Shown here piece by piece: positions 1 to 9,058 of a stretch of 64,000 bases of DNA. This stretch comes from Sporothrix humicola (lineage: Eukaryota; Ascomycota; Sordariomycetes; Ophiostomatales; Ophiostomataceae), in NCBI GenBank assembly GCA_021396245.1, contig WNYE01000029.1, positions 186,001-250,000 on the forward strand. Reading direction: 5' to 3'. The notes below the pieces were generated by a model. It made no database searches. It was not told the origin of the DNA and saw only the letters and a program-made list of their open reading frames with translations. Positions within the stretch are counted from its first letter, which is position 1. Each line of letters starts with the position of its first letter. The position numbers and the translations under genes were made by a program.

Positions 1-1
1 C

Positions 2-751
2 CACGAACTTGACCCGACTGTCATCGAGTCCCCCATCCCCACCACCATGACGACCGCTGCTGAGGTCCCATATTATTTTGGCACCAATTTCATGGGCTTG
101 GAGGAACTTGACGACCTCATGGACATGGACATGGACAGCAACGACAACGACAACGACGACAACGGCGACGACGACGACGACAACTCTGCTTCCGAATCCT
201 GCCCTCCCTCTGCTGACCCGGTCGCCCCTGTCTCCGTCGCCGACCCCGACACTGCCGTCGCCTGGGGGTCCACGCTTGACGAGGAGAAACTTGTGATGCT
301 CCCCGTGCGCCGTTTTGCCAAAGACCAGCAAGCCGAGGCGATCGAGTACATGGCAGCCTAGAAGGCCCGCCGCTCGGCCGTCAAGGAGCAGAACAAGCGC
401 TGGGGCGCCGACCCGGCCCGCCGCAAGCCCGTCAGGTTCACCGAGCCGCGGCCTATTCTTGTCGCGCATGCGATTATCAACCGCCGCAGACTGGCCAAGC
501 TCGCCGAAGAGCGCGAGAAGCTTGCCGCCCCCAAGCCTGCCAGAATGGCCGTCACCAAGCCTGCCAGCAAGCCTGCCAGCAAGCCCTCCAACAAGACTTC
601 CAAGACTGCCCACAAAGCCGCCGTCAAGGCCGCCGTCAAGGCTGCCTCGAAGTCTGCCAGCAATTCTGCCCGGGTGTCTACCCGCTCTATGAAGCAGGCT
701 GCCACCCAGCCTGCTGAGACCGGTGGCATCCCCACCCCCGAGCAGAACTAA
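2..751 (+). CDS. Acidic / lysine-rich hypothetical protein, 5' partial, interrupted by an in-frame TAG
   Basis: One frame is open from the left edge of the window to the TAA at 749-751 except for a single TAG at 359-361. An ATG lies at 47-49, but the frame is also open and coding-like upstream of it, so the true start may be outside the window. The N-terminal half has a run of Asp/Asn (about residues 24-46 from that ATG). The half after the TAG is rich in Lys, Ala, Pro and Ser (repeats such as KPASKPASKPSNK and KAAVKAAVKAASK) and resembles a histone H1-like basic tail. Codons stay GC-rich in third position on both sides of the TAG, which supports one original gene. The TAG could be a nonsense mutation (CAG to TAG), a readthrough codon, or lie in a 69 nt intron (GT at 293, AG at 361) whose GTGATG donor is weak and which lacks a clear branch site. 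Function is unknown. Confidence 0.5.
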
Positions 752-1899
752 GCAACCACTCCCGACAGATGATGCAGGAAGACTCCGCACCTCGGAGACC
801 ATCTTGCCAGCCCCAGATCGTGTCCTGAAAAGCTTTGAGGATCACCAATCGACAATCCCCACCTCCAACTGGCAAGCTTGACTCTCTCGCTATCTCCCGC
901 ATCATCTGTCACCCCAGCTAGAAAGACTTTCCCTCTCAATCCTACAAGTCCTTCTGGCTAACCATAATTTTTCCCCTGGAAGACCTCTCATCCCGAATTT
1001 GCAGTTCGGGGTAGAGTGTTCTTCCAGGGGTTTTTTTATTTAAATTTCTCACGACGGAAATCCTGGCAAAGGGAGAAGTGTTGTCCACTGATTCTCGCAG
1101 CGACTTCTCCAGCAGCACTGCCGAACTTTCTCTATTCTGTTGCCAGTGCTTGCACCTGTTCCCACCCGCTAGGACCCCGTCGTATTTTATATACATTTTT
1201 TTCAATAGCTTTATTTCTTCTCTCACATTAGCTGCTCTGCCTCGTGACTATTCTGTGATCTCTTGTGATTGTGCTTCTGTCTTGTAATTGTGATCTGTGC
1301 CTGTTCGTAGTCGTAGAAATTATCTTCCCTGCCTCATATCTGCCAGCAAGATATTGCTGGACAGTAGTGTTAGCATCCCGGGAAGTAGATTAAGTATTGG
1401 CCTCGCAAGCCATCCATTCTTTCACCTTTTCTGTTGTTTTGACCACTCTCATAATGCAGCTTGCCGGCGTGTGCTAGTTTAATCCGGCTGTTCGCCAAGC
1501 TCGTCCGTTTCTTCCACTTTTAGTTGAACCCTATCTCTTAAAGATAATAGAATTGGAGCGTCTATTTAAGGTTCTTTTGCATGCTGTCTAAGTCAAGGAT
1601 AAGCCGCTTCATGTAACGGCTTGCTTCGGTCTAAATATGCAACACGGGCAGCCTTGCATTTATTTGGAGAACAAGAAATGTCGAGGCCGGCCCATTTCCC
1701 TTCATTGGTCGGTACAAACAGCCAAGAAACATTTGGAAATAAAACGGCAAGTCCTGTTGCTTTACACGTCACATTCTAAGTGCAGATTGTCAAGCACAAT
1801 GTGCTCTTGCCTGGTGGGTGGCGAATTCTCACACACTAGTATGCGTGGGGTGCACCTGCCCTTATAAACTAATTAGCATAAACCGTACACCAATAACAA
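752..1899. other. Intergenic spacer
   Basis: This stretch lies between the first ORF and tRNA-Tyr. Apart from the hairpin at 973-1030 I see only short ORFs without coding bias and pyrimidine-rich, AT-rich DNA. Confidence 0.6.
973..1030. other. 58 nt imperfect hairpin followed by T7
   Basis: CCCCTGGAAGA (973-983) is the exact reverse complement of TCTTCCAGGGG (1020-1030). Inside it, CTCT (985-988) pairs with AGAG (1013-1016), and the segment ending CCCGAA (990-997) pairs with TTCGGG and neighbours (1005-1012), leaving a 7 nt loop at 998-1004. That gives about 23 pairs with a few mismatches or bulges. Seven T follow directly at 1031-1037. It lies 222 nt downstream of the preceding ORF. The role is unknown: it could be an mRNA 3' structure, a small RNA precursor or a relic of an inverted-repeat element. 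Confidence 0.6.
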
Positions 1900-1990
1900 C
1901 TCCTGGTGGTCTAGTTGGTTTATGGCATCGGACTGTAATTGCTACCACAATAATATCCGAGAGTCGGGCGTTCGATTCGCCCCCGGGAGA
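1900..1990 (+). tRNA. tRNA-Tyr (GTA) with a 16 nt intron
   Basis: The acceptor stem CTCCTGG (1900-1906) pairs with CCGGGAG (1983-1989), with one G-T wobble. The D arm has AGTTGGTTTATGGC. The anticodon stem TCGGA / TCCGA (1928-1932 and 1956-1960) encloses a loop with anticodon GTA at 1935-1937. The T arm is GGGCG TTCGATT CGCCC. The intron is placed at 1939-1954, one base 3' of the anticodon, as in all eukaryotic tRNA-Tyr genes. The overall pattern closely follows yeast tRNA-Tyr. Confidence 0.95.
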
Positions 1991-1997
1991 TTTTTTT
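1991..1997 (+). terminator. Pol III terminator of tRNA-Tyr (T7)
   Basis: A run of seven T begins immediately after the discriminator base of tRNA-Tyr, as expected for RNA polymerase III termination. Confidence 0.85.
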
Positions 1998-2421
1998 GTC
2001 GTTTTTTGCAACACACGTTTTTTTTGTCAACCACGACAAGATCACAAAACACTTCCTCATATTCTGTTTTCGAATATGGTTTTTTTATCACTATTATTAA
2101 TTGCATTCTCCATCGTATTCAGAAAGTATAAATTTGAAGCGTCATACTCTGTAATGTCTATCTCAGGGTATTGTGTATTTTGTCCTGTTGTCGCCGAAAC
2201 CCCTTTTCCGGGAAAAAAAAAGCGCTGCCATCGCAAAACGAAAAGTAAAAAATAAGAATAAAAAGGAAGAAAACCAAATCAAGGTGGGAATAAATAAAAG
2301 AAATACAGAAATAAGAATAGGAGCTTTTGCAGCTCACAGAAAGAAAAGAAGATCGTCGCAAGGAATCAACTTGCAACTCGTTTGTTTATTGCAATTTATA
2401 GCTTGCAATCATCCCCCTTCA
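1998..2421. other. Intergenic spacer
   Basis: AT-rich DNA between tRNA-Tyr and the 3' end of the minus-strand exchanger gene. No gene seen; it probably holds the 3' UTR of that gene. Confidence 0.6.
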
Positions 2422-4860
2422 CTATCTCAGCTTAAGGTTCACCAGACCGCGGACAGCCATTCTGGCCGCCTCCGCAGCCACAGACTCGGTGCCGTTGCCG
2501 GTACCGCCGCCCAGCGAATTGGCATCCTCGCCGCCGGGGTAGAAAAAAGCAGCGACGGCAATAATAACATAGGCAGCACACAGCAATGCGCCCTCCAAAT
2601 AGTTGCTGCGGCCGTCGAGCACCAAAAAGTTGACGATAAACGCCGACACGAACATGCTGACCGTCTCAAACAGCGTAAAGTACAAGCTCATGTCCTTGCC
2701 CATGATCCAGCCTAGCAGGACGACGACGGGCGTGACGAAAATGGCAATCTGGATGGACGAGCCGAGGGCGACACCCAGCGCCAGGTCCATCTTGTTCTTC
2801 ATGGCGACCGTGATGCCCGTGACGTGCTCGGCGGCGTTGCCGACAATGGGCAGCAGGATCAGACCAATGAAAGCCTCGGAGATGCCCGAGTTGCCCTTGA
2901 CGACCTCGTTGATGGAGCCGACCATGAACTCGGCGCAGAGGGCGACGAGACCAGTCGAAACAAGCAGAAGGATAATGGCTGTGGTGCGCGAGATCTCGGG
3001 CTCGTGCTCCTCCTCCTCCTCGTCGCCGGCAACCGGCGCCACAAGAGCACGGCGGTTGACAATAACGGGGACGATGGGCGGCAGAGCGCCGGGCTGGTTG
3101 CGGTAGCTGCGGGTCTCGACGGGTAAGGAGGCGGTGCGGCGGAGCTGGTGCTGAGGGCGGCCTGCAAAGGCGTTGGGCGAAGCTTGCTCAGCATTTCCGT
3201 TCTGGTTACTGTTGCTGTTGCTGCCGCTGGCCTGTGCATCGTTGGCGTGTGCGTTAAACACGTTGACAGACAGCGTCTTCGAAAGGGCGGCGGGGCTGGC
3301 CAGGGTACGCAGAGAAAAGGGCTTGGGACGAGGTGCGGTCTGCGCCTCGACGTCGGGGCTCAGGGCAAAGTCCACGCGGCGAACGCGGCCGCTCTCGCCC
3401 TCACCCGACTCGGGCAGAGCAGCCATGCCGCTCGCGGCCAGGACGGCGTTGACGTCCTCCTCATCCTCAGCGGCACGACGGGCGGCCGCGGCCTCGGCAG
3501 CCTTCTTCTTCTTGTGGTGCTTGTGCTTCTTCTTGTGGCGGGGCTTGGGCTCGGGGGCCTCGTCGTCTTCGTCGTCGGCGACAACGCCGTTGTCAATGGG
3601 AGGGACCTCGGCCGCGTCGCTGGGGCCACCAGTGGTCGTGCTGCCCGATGCAGAAGCTGTGACAGTGGGAGCAACGCCGTCTGGCGAGATAGGCGAGGTG
3701 GGCGTGCTACCGGTCTTGTTGACGTCGTCGGACGACGAGGCGCTGCGGTTGTGCATCTTCTTTCTGCCCTTCTTAATGACGCGCTTGATGCGCTTGGCGG
3801 TGCTGCGGGACTCGTCGCTGTCCTCGTCGGAGCTGGACGAGTCGGAGGAGGATTCGGAGGACGAGGAGGACGAGTTAAAGTAGCCTGCGGCGGGGCCCGG
3901 ATGCGACTCGCGCTCGACAATCTCGCGGGGCGTCGATTCATACATGTAGGCGTGCGAGTTGAGCTGGAAGACGAGGTACAGCAGGTAGACGAGCAGCAAA
4001 ATAACGCTGGTGCCGCGGCTGACCTCGAGGACCTTGAAGTCGGCGTCCTTGACGTTGGTGAAGGAGGCGTGGAAGGCGGTGGGGAGCAGCAGACTGCTGA
4101 CGCTCAAACTGAGCAGACAGGCGCTCATCTGGGTCACTGTGCTGTTGTAAATCTGCTCGCGGTAGCGGAGACCGCCGAGCAAAAAGCACATGCCGAGAAT
4201 GAGCAGCAGGTTGGCCAGAATCGAGCCAACCAGCGACGCCTGCACGATCTCGATCTCGTCCTTGACAAGAGCAATGATAAAGATGATCAGCTCGACCGCG
4301 TTACCAAACGTCACGTTCATCAGCGCGCCAATCGTGTCGCCCATGCGACTTGCCACGCTTTCTGTTGCGTGGCTCAGCAGGCCGGCCAGAGGGATAATGG
4401 CAATGGCGTTCATGGCAAAGATGATGCCGGCCGACAGCTTGGCAAAGTGCGCGGCAATGCCGACGGGCACAAAGACCAGCAAGATGTTGACATAGCTGGA
4501 GAACAGAATGTCCTTGACGACGATGAAAAATCGAGCGGCGACGTTTGGCTTTTTTACGGTGCCGTCTGCGTTCAATTTCTGGTTCTTTTCGTTTTCATTT
4601 TGGGAGGCAGCGGCGCCGTCCGCCGAGGGGATCTGGTTCAAGACAACGCCATCTTGGCCAGCAACAGCCTGCGGCTGAGGCTGATTGGAGCGGGTGCGCG
4701 AGACAGTTCGAGAGGCGTTGTTGACGACAAGAGGCGTTCCGTGAGCTTTCTGCCGCGCCCAATATTGGATGCGGTCTGGGTGTGTTAGTTTCAATTGGGA
4801 TTCAAAAGCCGTCTTCTGGCAAATATTTGTTTTTGTCAAGTTCTGGTGTGACTTACGCAT
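2422..4860 (-). CDS. Vacuolar-type Ca2+/H+ exchanger (CAX family)
   Basis: Cation/proton antiporter of the CaCA superfamily, expected in the vacuolar membrane, exporting Ca2+ from the cytosol in exchange for protons. Proposed CDS: complement(join(2422..4775, 4857..4860)), 785 aa. The first half has a hydrophilic N-terminus (to about residue 80), then hydrophobic segments including the alpha-1 motif with GNAVE near residue 155. The second half starts near residue 592 and carries the alpha-2 motif GNAAEH near 645. Between them is an unusually long cytosolic loop (about 295-590) rich in Ser, Asp, Glu, Lys and His, probably regulatory. The 81 nt intron has GTAAGT, a CTAAC branch and CCCAG, and splits the second codon, so the first coding exon is only ATGC. 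The frame is also open upstream of this ATG to 5163, so an earlier start cannot be excluded. The long ORF on the opposite strand (3148-4788) is a codon-bias shadow. Confidence 0.88.
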   Translation of the reverse strand: MRKSHQNLTKTNICQKTAFESQLKLTHPDRIQYWARQKAHGTPLVVNNASRTVSRTRSNQPQPQAVAGQDGVVLNQIPSADGAAASQNENEKNQKLNADGTVKKPNVAARFFIVVKDILFSSYVNILLVFVPVGIAAHFAKLSAGIIFAMNAIAIIPLAGLLSHATESVASRMGDTIGALMNVTFGNAVELIIFIIALVKDEIEIVQASLVGSILANLLLILGMCFLLGGLRYREQIYNSTVTQMSACLLSLSVSSLLLPTAFHASFTNVKDADFKVLEVSRGTSVILLLVYLLYLVFQLNSHAYMYESTPREIVERESHPGPAAGYFNSSSSSSESSSDSSSSDEDSDESRSTAKRIKRVIKKGRKKMHNRSASSSDDVNKTGSTPTSPISPDGVAPTVTASASGSTTTGGPSDAAEVPPIDNGVVADDEDDEAPEPKPRHKKKHKHHKKKKAAEAAAARRAAEDEEDVNAVLAASGMAALPESGEGESGRVRRVDFALSPDVEAQTAPRPKPFSLRTLASPAALSKTLSVNVFNAHANDAQASGSNSNSNQNGNAEQASPNAFAGRPQHQLRRTASLPVETRSYRNQPGALPPIVPVIVNRRALVAPVAGDEEEEEHEPEISRTTAIILLLVSTGLVALCAEFMVGSINEVVKGNSGISEAFIGLILLPIVGNAAEHVTGITVAMKNKMDLALGVALGSSIQIAIFVTPVVVLLGWIMGKDMSLYFTLFETVSMFVSAFIVNFLVLDGRSNYLEGALLCAAYVIIAVAAFFYPGGEDANSLGGGTGNGTESVAAEAARMAVRGLVNLKLR

Positions 4861-6533
4861 TTCGTGGGGGAAAGAGTTTCGCGACTCGGACGCGTCGAGT
4901 CGATCTTGGCGATTTTTCGATTTTCGATTTTGCGGCGATGCGCTGTAAGTTGAAGAGGAAAAAGGAAGGTGTGCTGAGAGAGCTGAGAGAGAGAGGGAGG
5001 GAAAACGAGAAATGCCAATGGGCCAAGAGAAGCTTGACAGCGGGATGTGCCTCGACTTTAAAGATACAAGACTTCCCAAGAAAAGGGCAAGACCGATCGG
5101 TTGAAAAACAAGAACGACAAGAAACGACCAAAAAGACCAAAATAGGGGATTCGCGGGAATCAAAGGAAATAATTGGCTTTGGGGGGAATGAAGAAATGAA
5201 AAATACAGCGATGATGTCGCTTGGCAGGCGCCAGGCAGCTAGGCGCGGTTTCTACTGTGGTTTGGGGGCCCTCCTGCCCTCTGACAGGGAAGAAGAACAA
5301 CAAAAACAGTGACGAAAACGGCAGCAACGAGCGACACCTTGCTCCTCTTGCTCCTGTTAGTGCGACGCTGGGGGAAGGAACGAACAAGCAAACAAAGACC
5401 AAAGCGGGACAGGGTGAGCCAGAGAACCAAATAGAGGGCACAAACAGACATAGAAACACAGATCGTACCTGCCAGGGCTGACCCACGGCGTCATCGCGCG
5501 TGTGTGTTGGTTCGCACTTGCACTTTATCTTGTGTTCTCGGCCTTCGTACTTTCCTATTACAGGGTCGGCGGTCTCTGACAGCCGCCGAAATGTAGTCAA
5601 AATGCACTGTCCTATAGCGTGCCAAGACACTAACATCGAAAAAACCGGCACTGCGCCACGGATTCATTTTACCAAGGCATCCTTTTCTGTGTGTTTCTGT
5701 GCTCTATCGTCATAGCTTGCAGTGGAGTTTGCGCAGCAGATTTGCGCAGTGGACGCGTAAGATGCCCCTGTTCTTCTGTCAAAAAGAAAAAAGAAAAAGG
5801 CGAAAGGTTATCTATGGAGAATGGAGACTGAATGCGAGAGCGAGCACGGGAAGGAGCGATGGTGAGGCAAATTGGATAGGAAATAACGGCCTTGATTACA
5901 GTACAGAATTACACAATGCTCAATACAGAAGGAAAGAGCATAACGGTGCCTCACTACAAAATCGACGGAGGAAGGCGCAGAGGAGGAAACCTGCTGCGCA
6001 TCGATCGTGGGCCACTAAAACAGTCATTCAGCGGCCAGACTGTAGGAGAACAAACCTTATTTGGTCCAGACTGTCTAGAACTGACCTCATTGTGCGACGG
6101 CAGAGACGAGTGCCGCGAATTTAGGCGACTTGGATAGTCCTTGGAAAGCGACTGATGACTTCATCGTTACTTTTTCTGTGCGTGGGAAGGGATGCGCTGT
6201 TCTGGCCATTTTTACTGGACGATGCGCTGGACTTTCAGTGGATGGATGCTGGAGAAATAAAGTGGAGCTTGCGCATGTAGCCGCCTTGTCTCGATCGTTC
6301 GTTTCTGTCAGTTTTGAGTTTTGGTGCGATAAGATAAGATAGCCGATAACAAAAAAAGTTGCAGGATTCGTGCAGGCAAGAGCGACCCCTCTGAAATCCC
6401 TGCGGAGGCGGGCACACTGTTTACTTTGGCTTGCCCTTCCACGATCATCCTCACCAACAACAACCGTTTTCTTCACCACGAAATAAACTCGCCCTTTCCC
6501 TTCTTATACCCATAACCTCTCTCCACCACACAC
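4861..6533. other. Divergent intergenic region between the Ca2+/H+ exchanger and RSA4
   Basis: Gene-free spacer holding the promoters and 5' UTRs of both flanking genes, which are transcribed away from each other. The half next to the exchanger reads as pyrimidine-rich 5' leader on the minus strand and contains a possible 5' UTR donor (GTACGA on minus, near 5468). No other gene is supported. Confidence 0.55.
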
Positions 6534-8150
6534 ATGGCGACTCTCGTACCGCCACCGCCCAAGCGGCAGCGCCGCGAGGAGATTGCGCGGACCAAGGTGC
6601 AGCAAGATGTCAACGCCGGCCTGCCGCCAGACCACGGCTCGTTCAAGGCCCGTTTTGTCGACGCCGACGGCCAGCAGATGGCCGATGTGATTGAGGTGCC
6701 GATCGCCGACGCCTCGGAGAAGAATGTCTCCCTCCTCTTGAACACGCTGCTCGGCCGCGACCAGGACGAGTTTTTACCGTATCGCTTCCGCATCCACATC
6801 CCGACCGACGACGATTCCGACAAGAAGGAGCCCCTGATCATCGACCAGTACCCGACCGACCTCTACGCCCTCCTCAAGAGCCATGGCATCGAGAACCCAT
6901 TTGAGACGACGCTGACACTCGCGGCCGAGCCGCAGGCCGTGTTCAAGGTGCAGAGCGTCACGCGGCTGGCACACCGCATCCCGGGCCACGGACAGTCGAT
7001 CTTGGCGGTTGCATTCAGTCCGGCCGCCAGCCGTCTTCTGGCCACGGGCAGCGGCGACCACACGGCGCGCATCTGGGACACGGAGACGGGCACGCCCAAG
7101 TTCACCCTCAAGAAACACCGCGGCTGGGTTTTAGCGGTCGCATGGTCGCCCGACGGCACTCGGCTGGCAACATGCAGCATGGACGGCAGCGTGATTGTGT
7201 GGGACCCCGAGACTGGCAACATGATTGGCAAGGAGCTGACGGGCCACTCCAAGCCCGTGCTAGCTCTAGCGTGGGAGCCGTACCACGCCACAAAGGACGG
7301 CGTGCTGCAGCTGGCGAGCGCCTCCAAGGACGGCACGGTGCGGGTGTGGGCGGCCAACTCGGGCACGGTGCAGCACGTCCTGTCGGGCCACAAGGGCAGC
7401 GTGAGCTGTGTCAAATGGGGCGGCGCCGGGTACATCTACAGTGCATCGCACGACAAGACGGTGCGGGTTTGGGACGCGGCCAAGGGCACGCTGGTGCACG
7501 AGCTCAAGGCACACGCGCACTGGGTCAACCACCTGGCGCTGTCGACCGACTTTGTTCTGCGGACGGGCTACTTTGACCACCTGACGGGCGGCGGCGGCGC
7601 GGGTGGCGCGGACGGCATTCCCTCCACCGAAGAGGGCAAACGGCAAAAAGCAAAAGAGCGCTACGAAAAGGCAGTCAAGGCCTACGGCGGCAATGGCAAG
7701 GGAAACAAACACGGCGAGCGGCTGGTGTCGGCGTCGGACGACTTTACCATGTACTTGTGGGACCCGCTGCACTCCAGCAAACCGGTGACGCGCATGGTGG
7801 GCCACCAAAAGGCCATCAACCACGTCACGTTCTCGCCCGACGGCCTCTTTGTGGCGTCGTCGAGCTGGGACAACCACACCAAGATCTGGCGGGCGCACGA
7901 CGGCAGCTTCAGCAGCACGCTGCGCGGCCACGTGGCGCCCGTGTACCAGTGCTCGTGGTCGGCCGACTCGCGGCTGCTGGTGACGGCGTCCAAGGATGCG
8001 ACAGTCAAGGTGTGGAACGTGCGGGCAGCAAAGCTGGCGGCGGACCTGCCGCACCACGAGGACGAGGTATACGCGGTGGAGTGGAGTCCCGATGGGCAGC
8101 GCGTCGCCAGCGGCGGCAAAGACAAGGCAGTGCGGTTGTGGAGGAATTAA
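6534..8150 (+). CDS. RSA4: Ribosome assembly protein 4 (Rsa4/NLE1 family, WD40)
   Basis: Nucle(ol)ar 60S ribosome biogenesis factor. In yeast its N-terminal ubiquitin-like (NLE) domain binds the MIDAS domain of the AAA ATPase Rea1/Midasin, which removes Rsa4 from the pre-60S particle. This 538 aa single-exon protein has a basic start (PPPPKRQRREE), an NLE domain at about residues 35-125, then a WD40 propeller from about residue 145 to the end. Blades are visible through repeats such as GSGDHTARIWD, CSMDGSVIVWD, ASKDGTVRVWA, ASHDKTVRVWD, ASDDFTMYLWD, SSWDNHTKIWR, ASKDATVKVWN and GGKDKAVRLWR. A low-complexity insertion (about 340-385, Gly then Lys-rich) sits between blades. Length and order match the family. 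The ATG at 6534 follows a CACAC context and leaves the NLE domain complete. Confidence 0.95.
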   Translation: MATLVPPPPKRQRREEIARTKVQQDVNAGLPPDHGSFKARFVDADGQQMADVIEVPIADASEKNVSLLLNTLLGRDQDEFLPYRFRIHIPTDDDSDKKEPLIIDQYPTDLYALLKSHGIENPFETTLTLAAEPQAVFKVQSVTRLAHRIPGHGQSILAVAFSPAASRLLATGSGDHTARIWDTETGTPKFTLKKHRGWVLAVAWSPDGTRLATCSMDGSVIVWDPETGNMIGKELTGHSKPVLALAWEPYHATKDGVLQLASASKDGTVRVWAANSGTVQHVLSGHKGSVSCVKWGGAGYIYSASHDKTVRVWDAAKGTLVHELKAHAHWVNHLALSTDFVLRTGYFDHLTGGGGAGGADGIPSTEEGKRQKAKERYEKAVKAYGGNGKGNKHGERLVSASDDFTMYLWDPLHSSKPVTRMVGHQKAINHVTFSPDGLFVASSSWDNHTKIWRAHDGSFSSTLRGHVAPVYQCSWSADSRLLVTASKDATVKVWNVRAAKLAADLPHHEDEVYAVEWSPDGQRVASGGKDKAVRLWRN

Positions 8151-8165
8151 ACGAGCAGACGAGCG

Positions 8166-8181
8166 ACGACGAAGTCGTCGT
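8166..8181. repeat. 16 bp palindrome just after the RSA4 stop codon
   Basis: ACGACGA (8166-8172) and TCGTCGT (8175-8181) are exact inverted copies, 15 nt after the RSA4 stop codon, so they would form a tight hairpin in the 3' UTR. Function unknown. Confidence 0.5.
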
Positions 8182-9033
8182 GAGTTGTCTTCAAACATAA
8201 AAAAGCGGCCAGCGAGAACGAAGACGTGGGACAAATGGCATATGCAGGTCATTCGGGCGGCTTGCAGGCGTTGGGTATCTTTGTTTTGTTTTGTGTAGCA
8301 CATTTATGCTTTCTTATGCTTTTTGAATTCATTTTCTTGTCTTTTACGCTGTTGTCCATTCACAATTACACTGGTTGTCTTGTACGTCTGTCAAGAATAC
8401 TGTTGTGGAAGCATATCACAAGATGTCACAGGGTTTGAAAAACACGACGAAAAATGTAAAAATGGAAGACTCCAGCGAACACCAAAACGTGGCACGACAG
8501 TAGCACAGAATGTGATCGATGCCGGCAAGATAATGGACAAAACGGCTTCAACCCTAAGAGCGGCCGCTGTTGTGGCACCTGCAGAATCAGAGTGTCTTTT
8601 CTTTGTTGTCTCCTGGAAGTGAACACAGCATCAAAGACACTCAGGGCCGACGAGCTTCTGGTATCAAGTTCTCGTTGGCATATCAAGTCCCTGAGTCGAT
8701 AAGCAGATCCGGCCGCGTTAAGCGAGGGCCTCGGTCTCGGGAGGATATCGTTTTGCTGGCTTTCTTCGGTCACAGGGCCCAAGTCTGGGCATTAATGCTT
8801 TTGCGGGTGCATCCCATTGTGCTACGTCTTATTTGCTTCATGTCGTGGAAACAACTTTCGTGAAAACAAAGCATCAGCAGATGAAGCACTCGAGCTGTTG
8901 ATAGCAGGTCATTTGTCGATGCCAAGAACTCCGTGGACAACTATGAATGGTCAGAGAGACAGGTACGAGAAACCAACCTATTGTGATATTCATAGAGATA
9001 AAGGTACAGACTAGACACCTTCAAGCCGGAACT

Positions 9034-9058
9034 CCCCATCTGGGGAAGTCGTTTCCCC
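9034..9058. repeat. Overlapping alternative hairpins (CCCC / GGGGAA / TTCCCC)
   Basis: GGGGAA (9042-9047) can pair either with upstream CCCC (9034-9037) or with downstream TTCCCC (9053-9058), giving two mutually exclusive short hairpins. No associated gene is seen. Confidence 0.4.

Noticed and set aside
3148..4788. 546-codon ORF on the plus strand inside the Ca2+/H+ exchanger gene
   Set aside because: It is antisense to a clear conserved gene, has low-complexity Val/Gly/Arg composition and no domain; it comes from GC3 bias.
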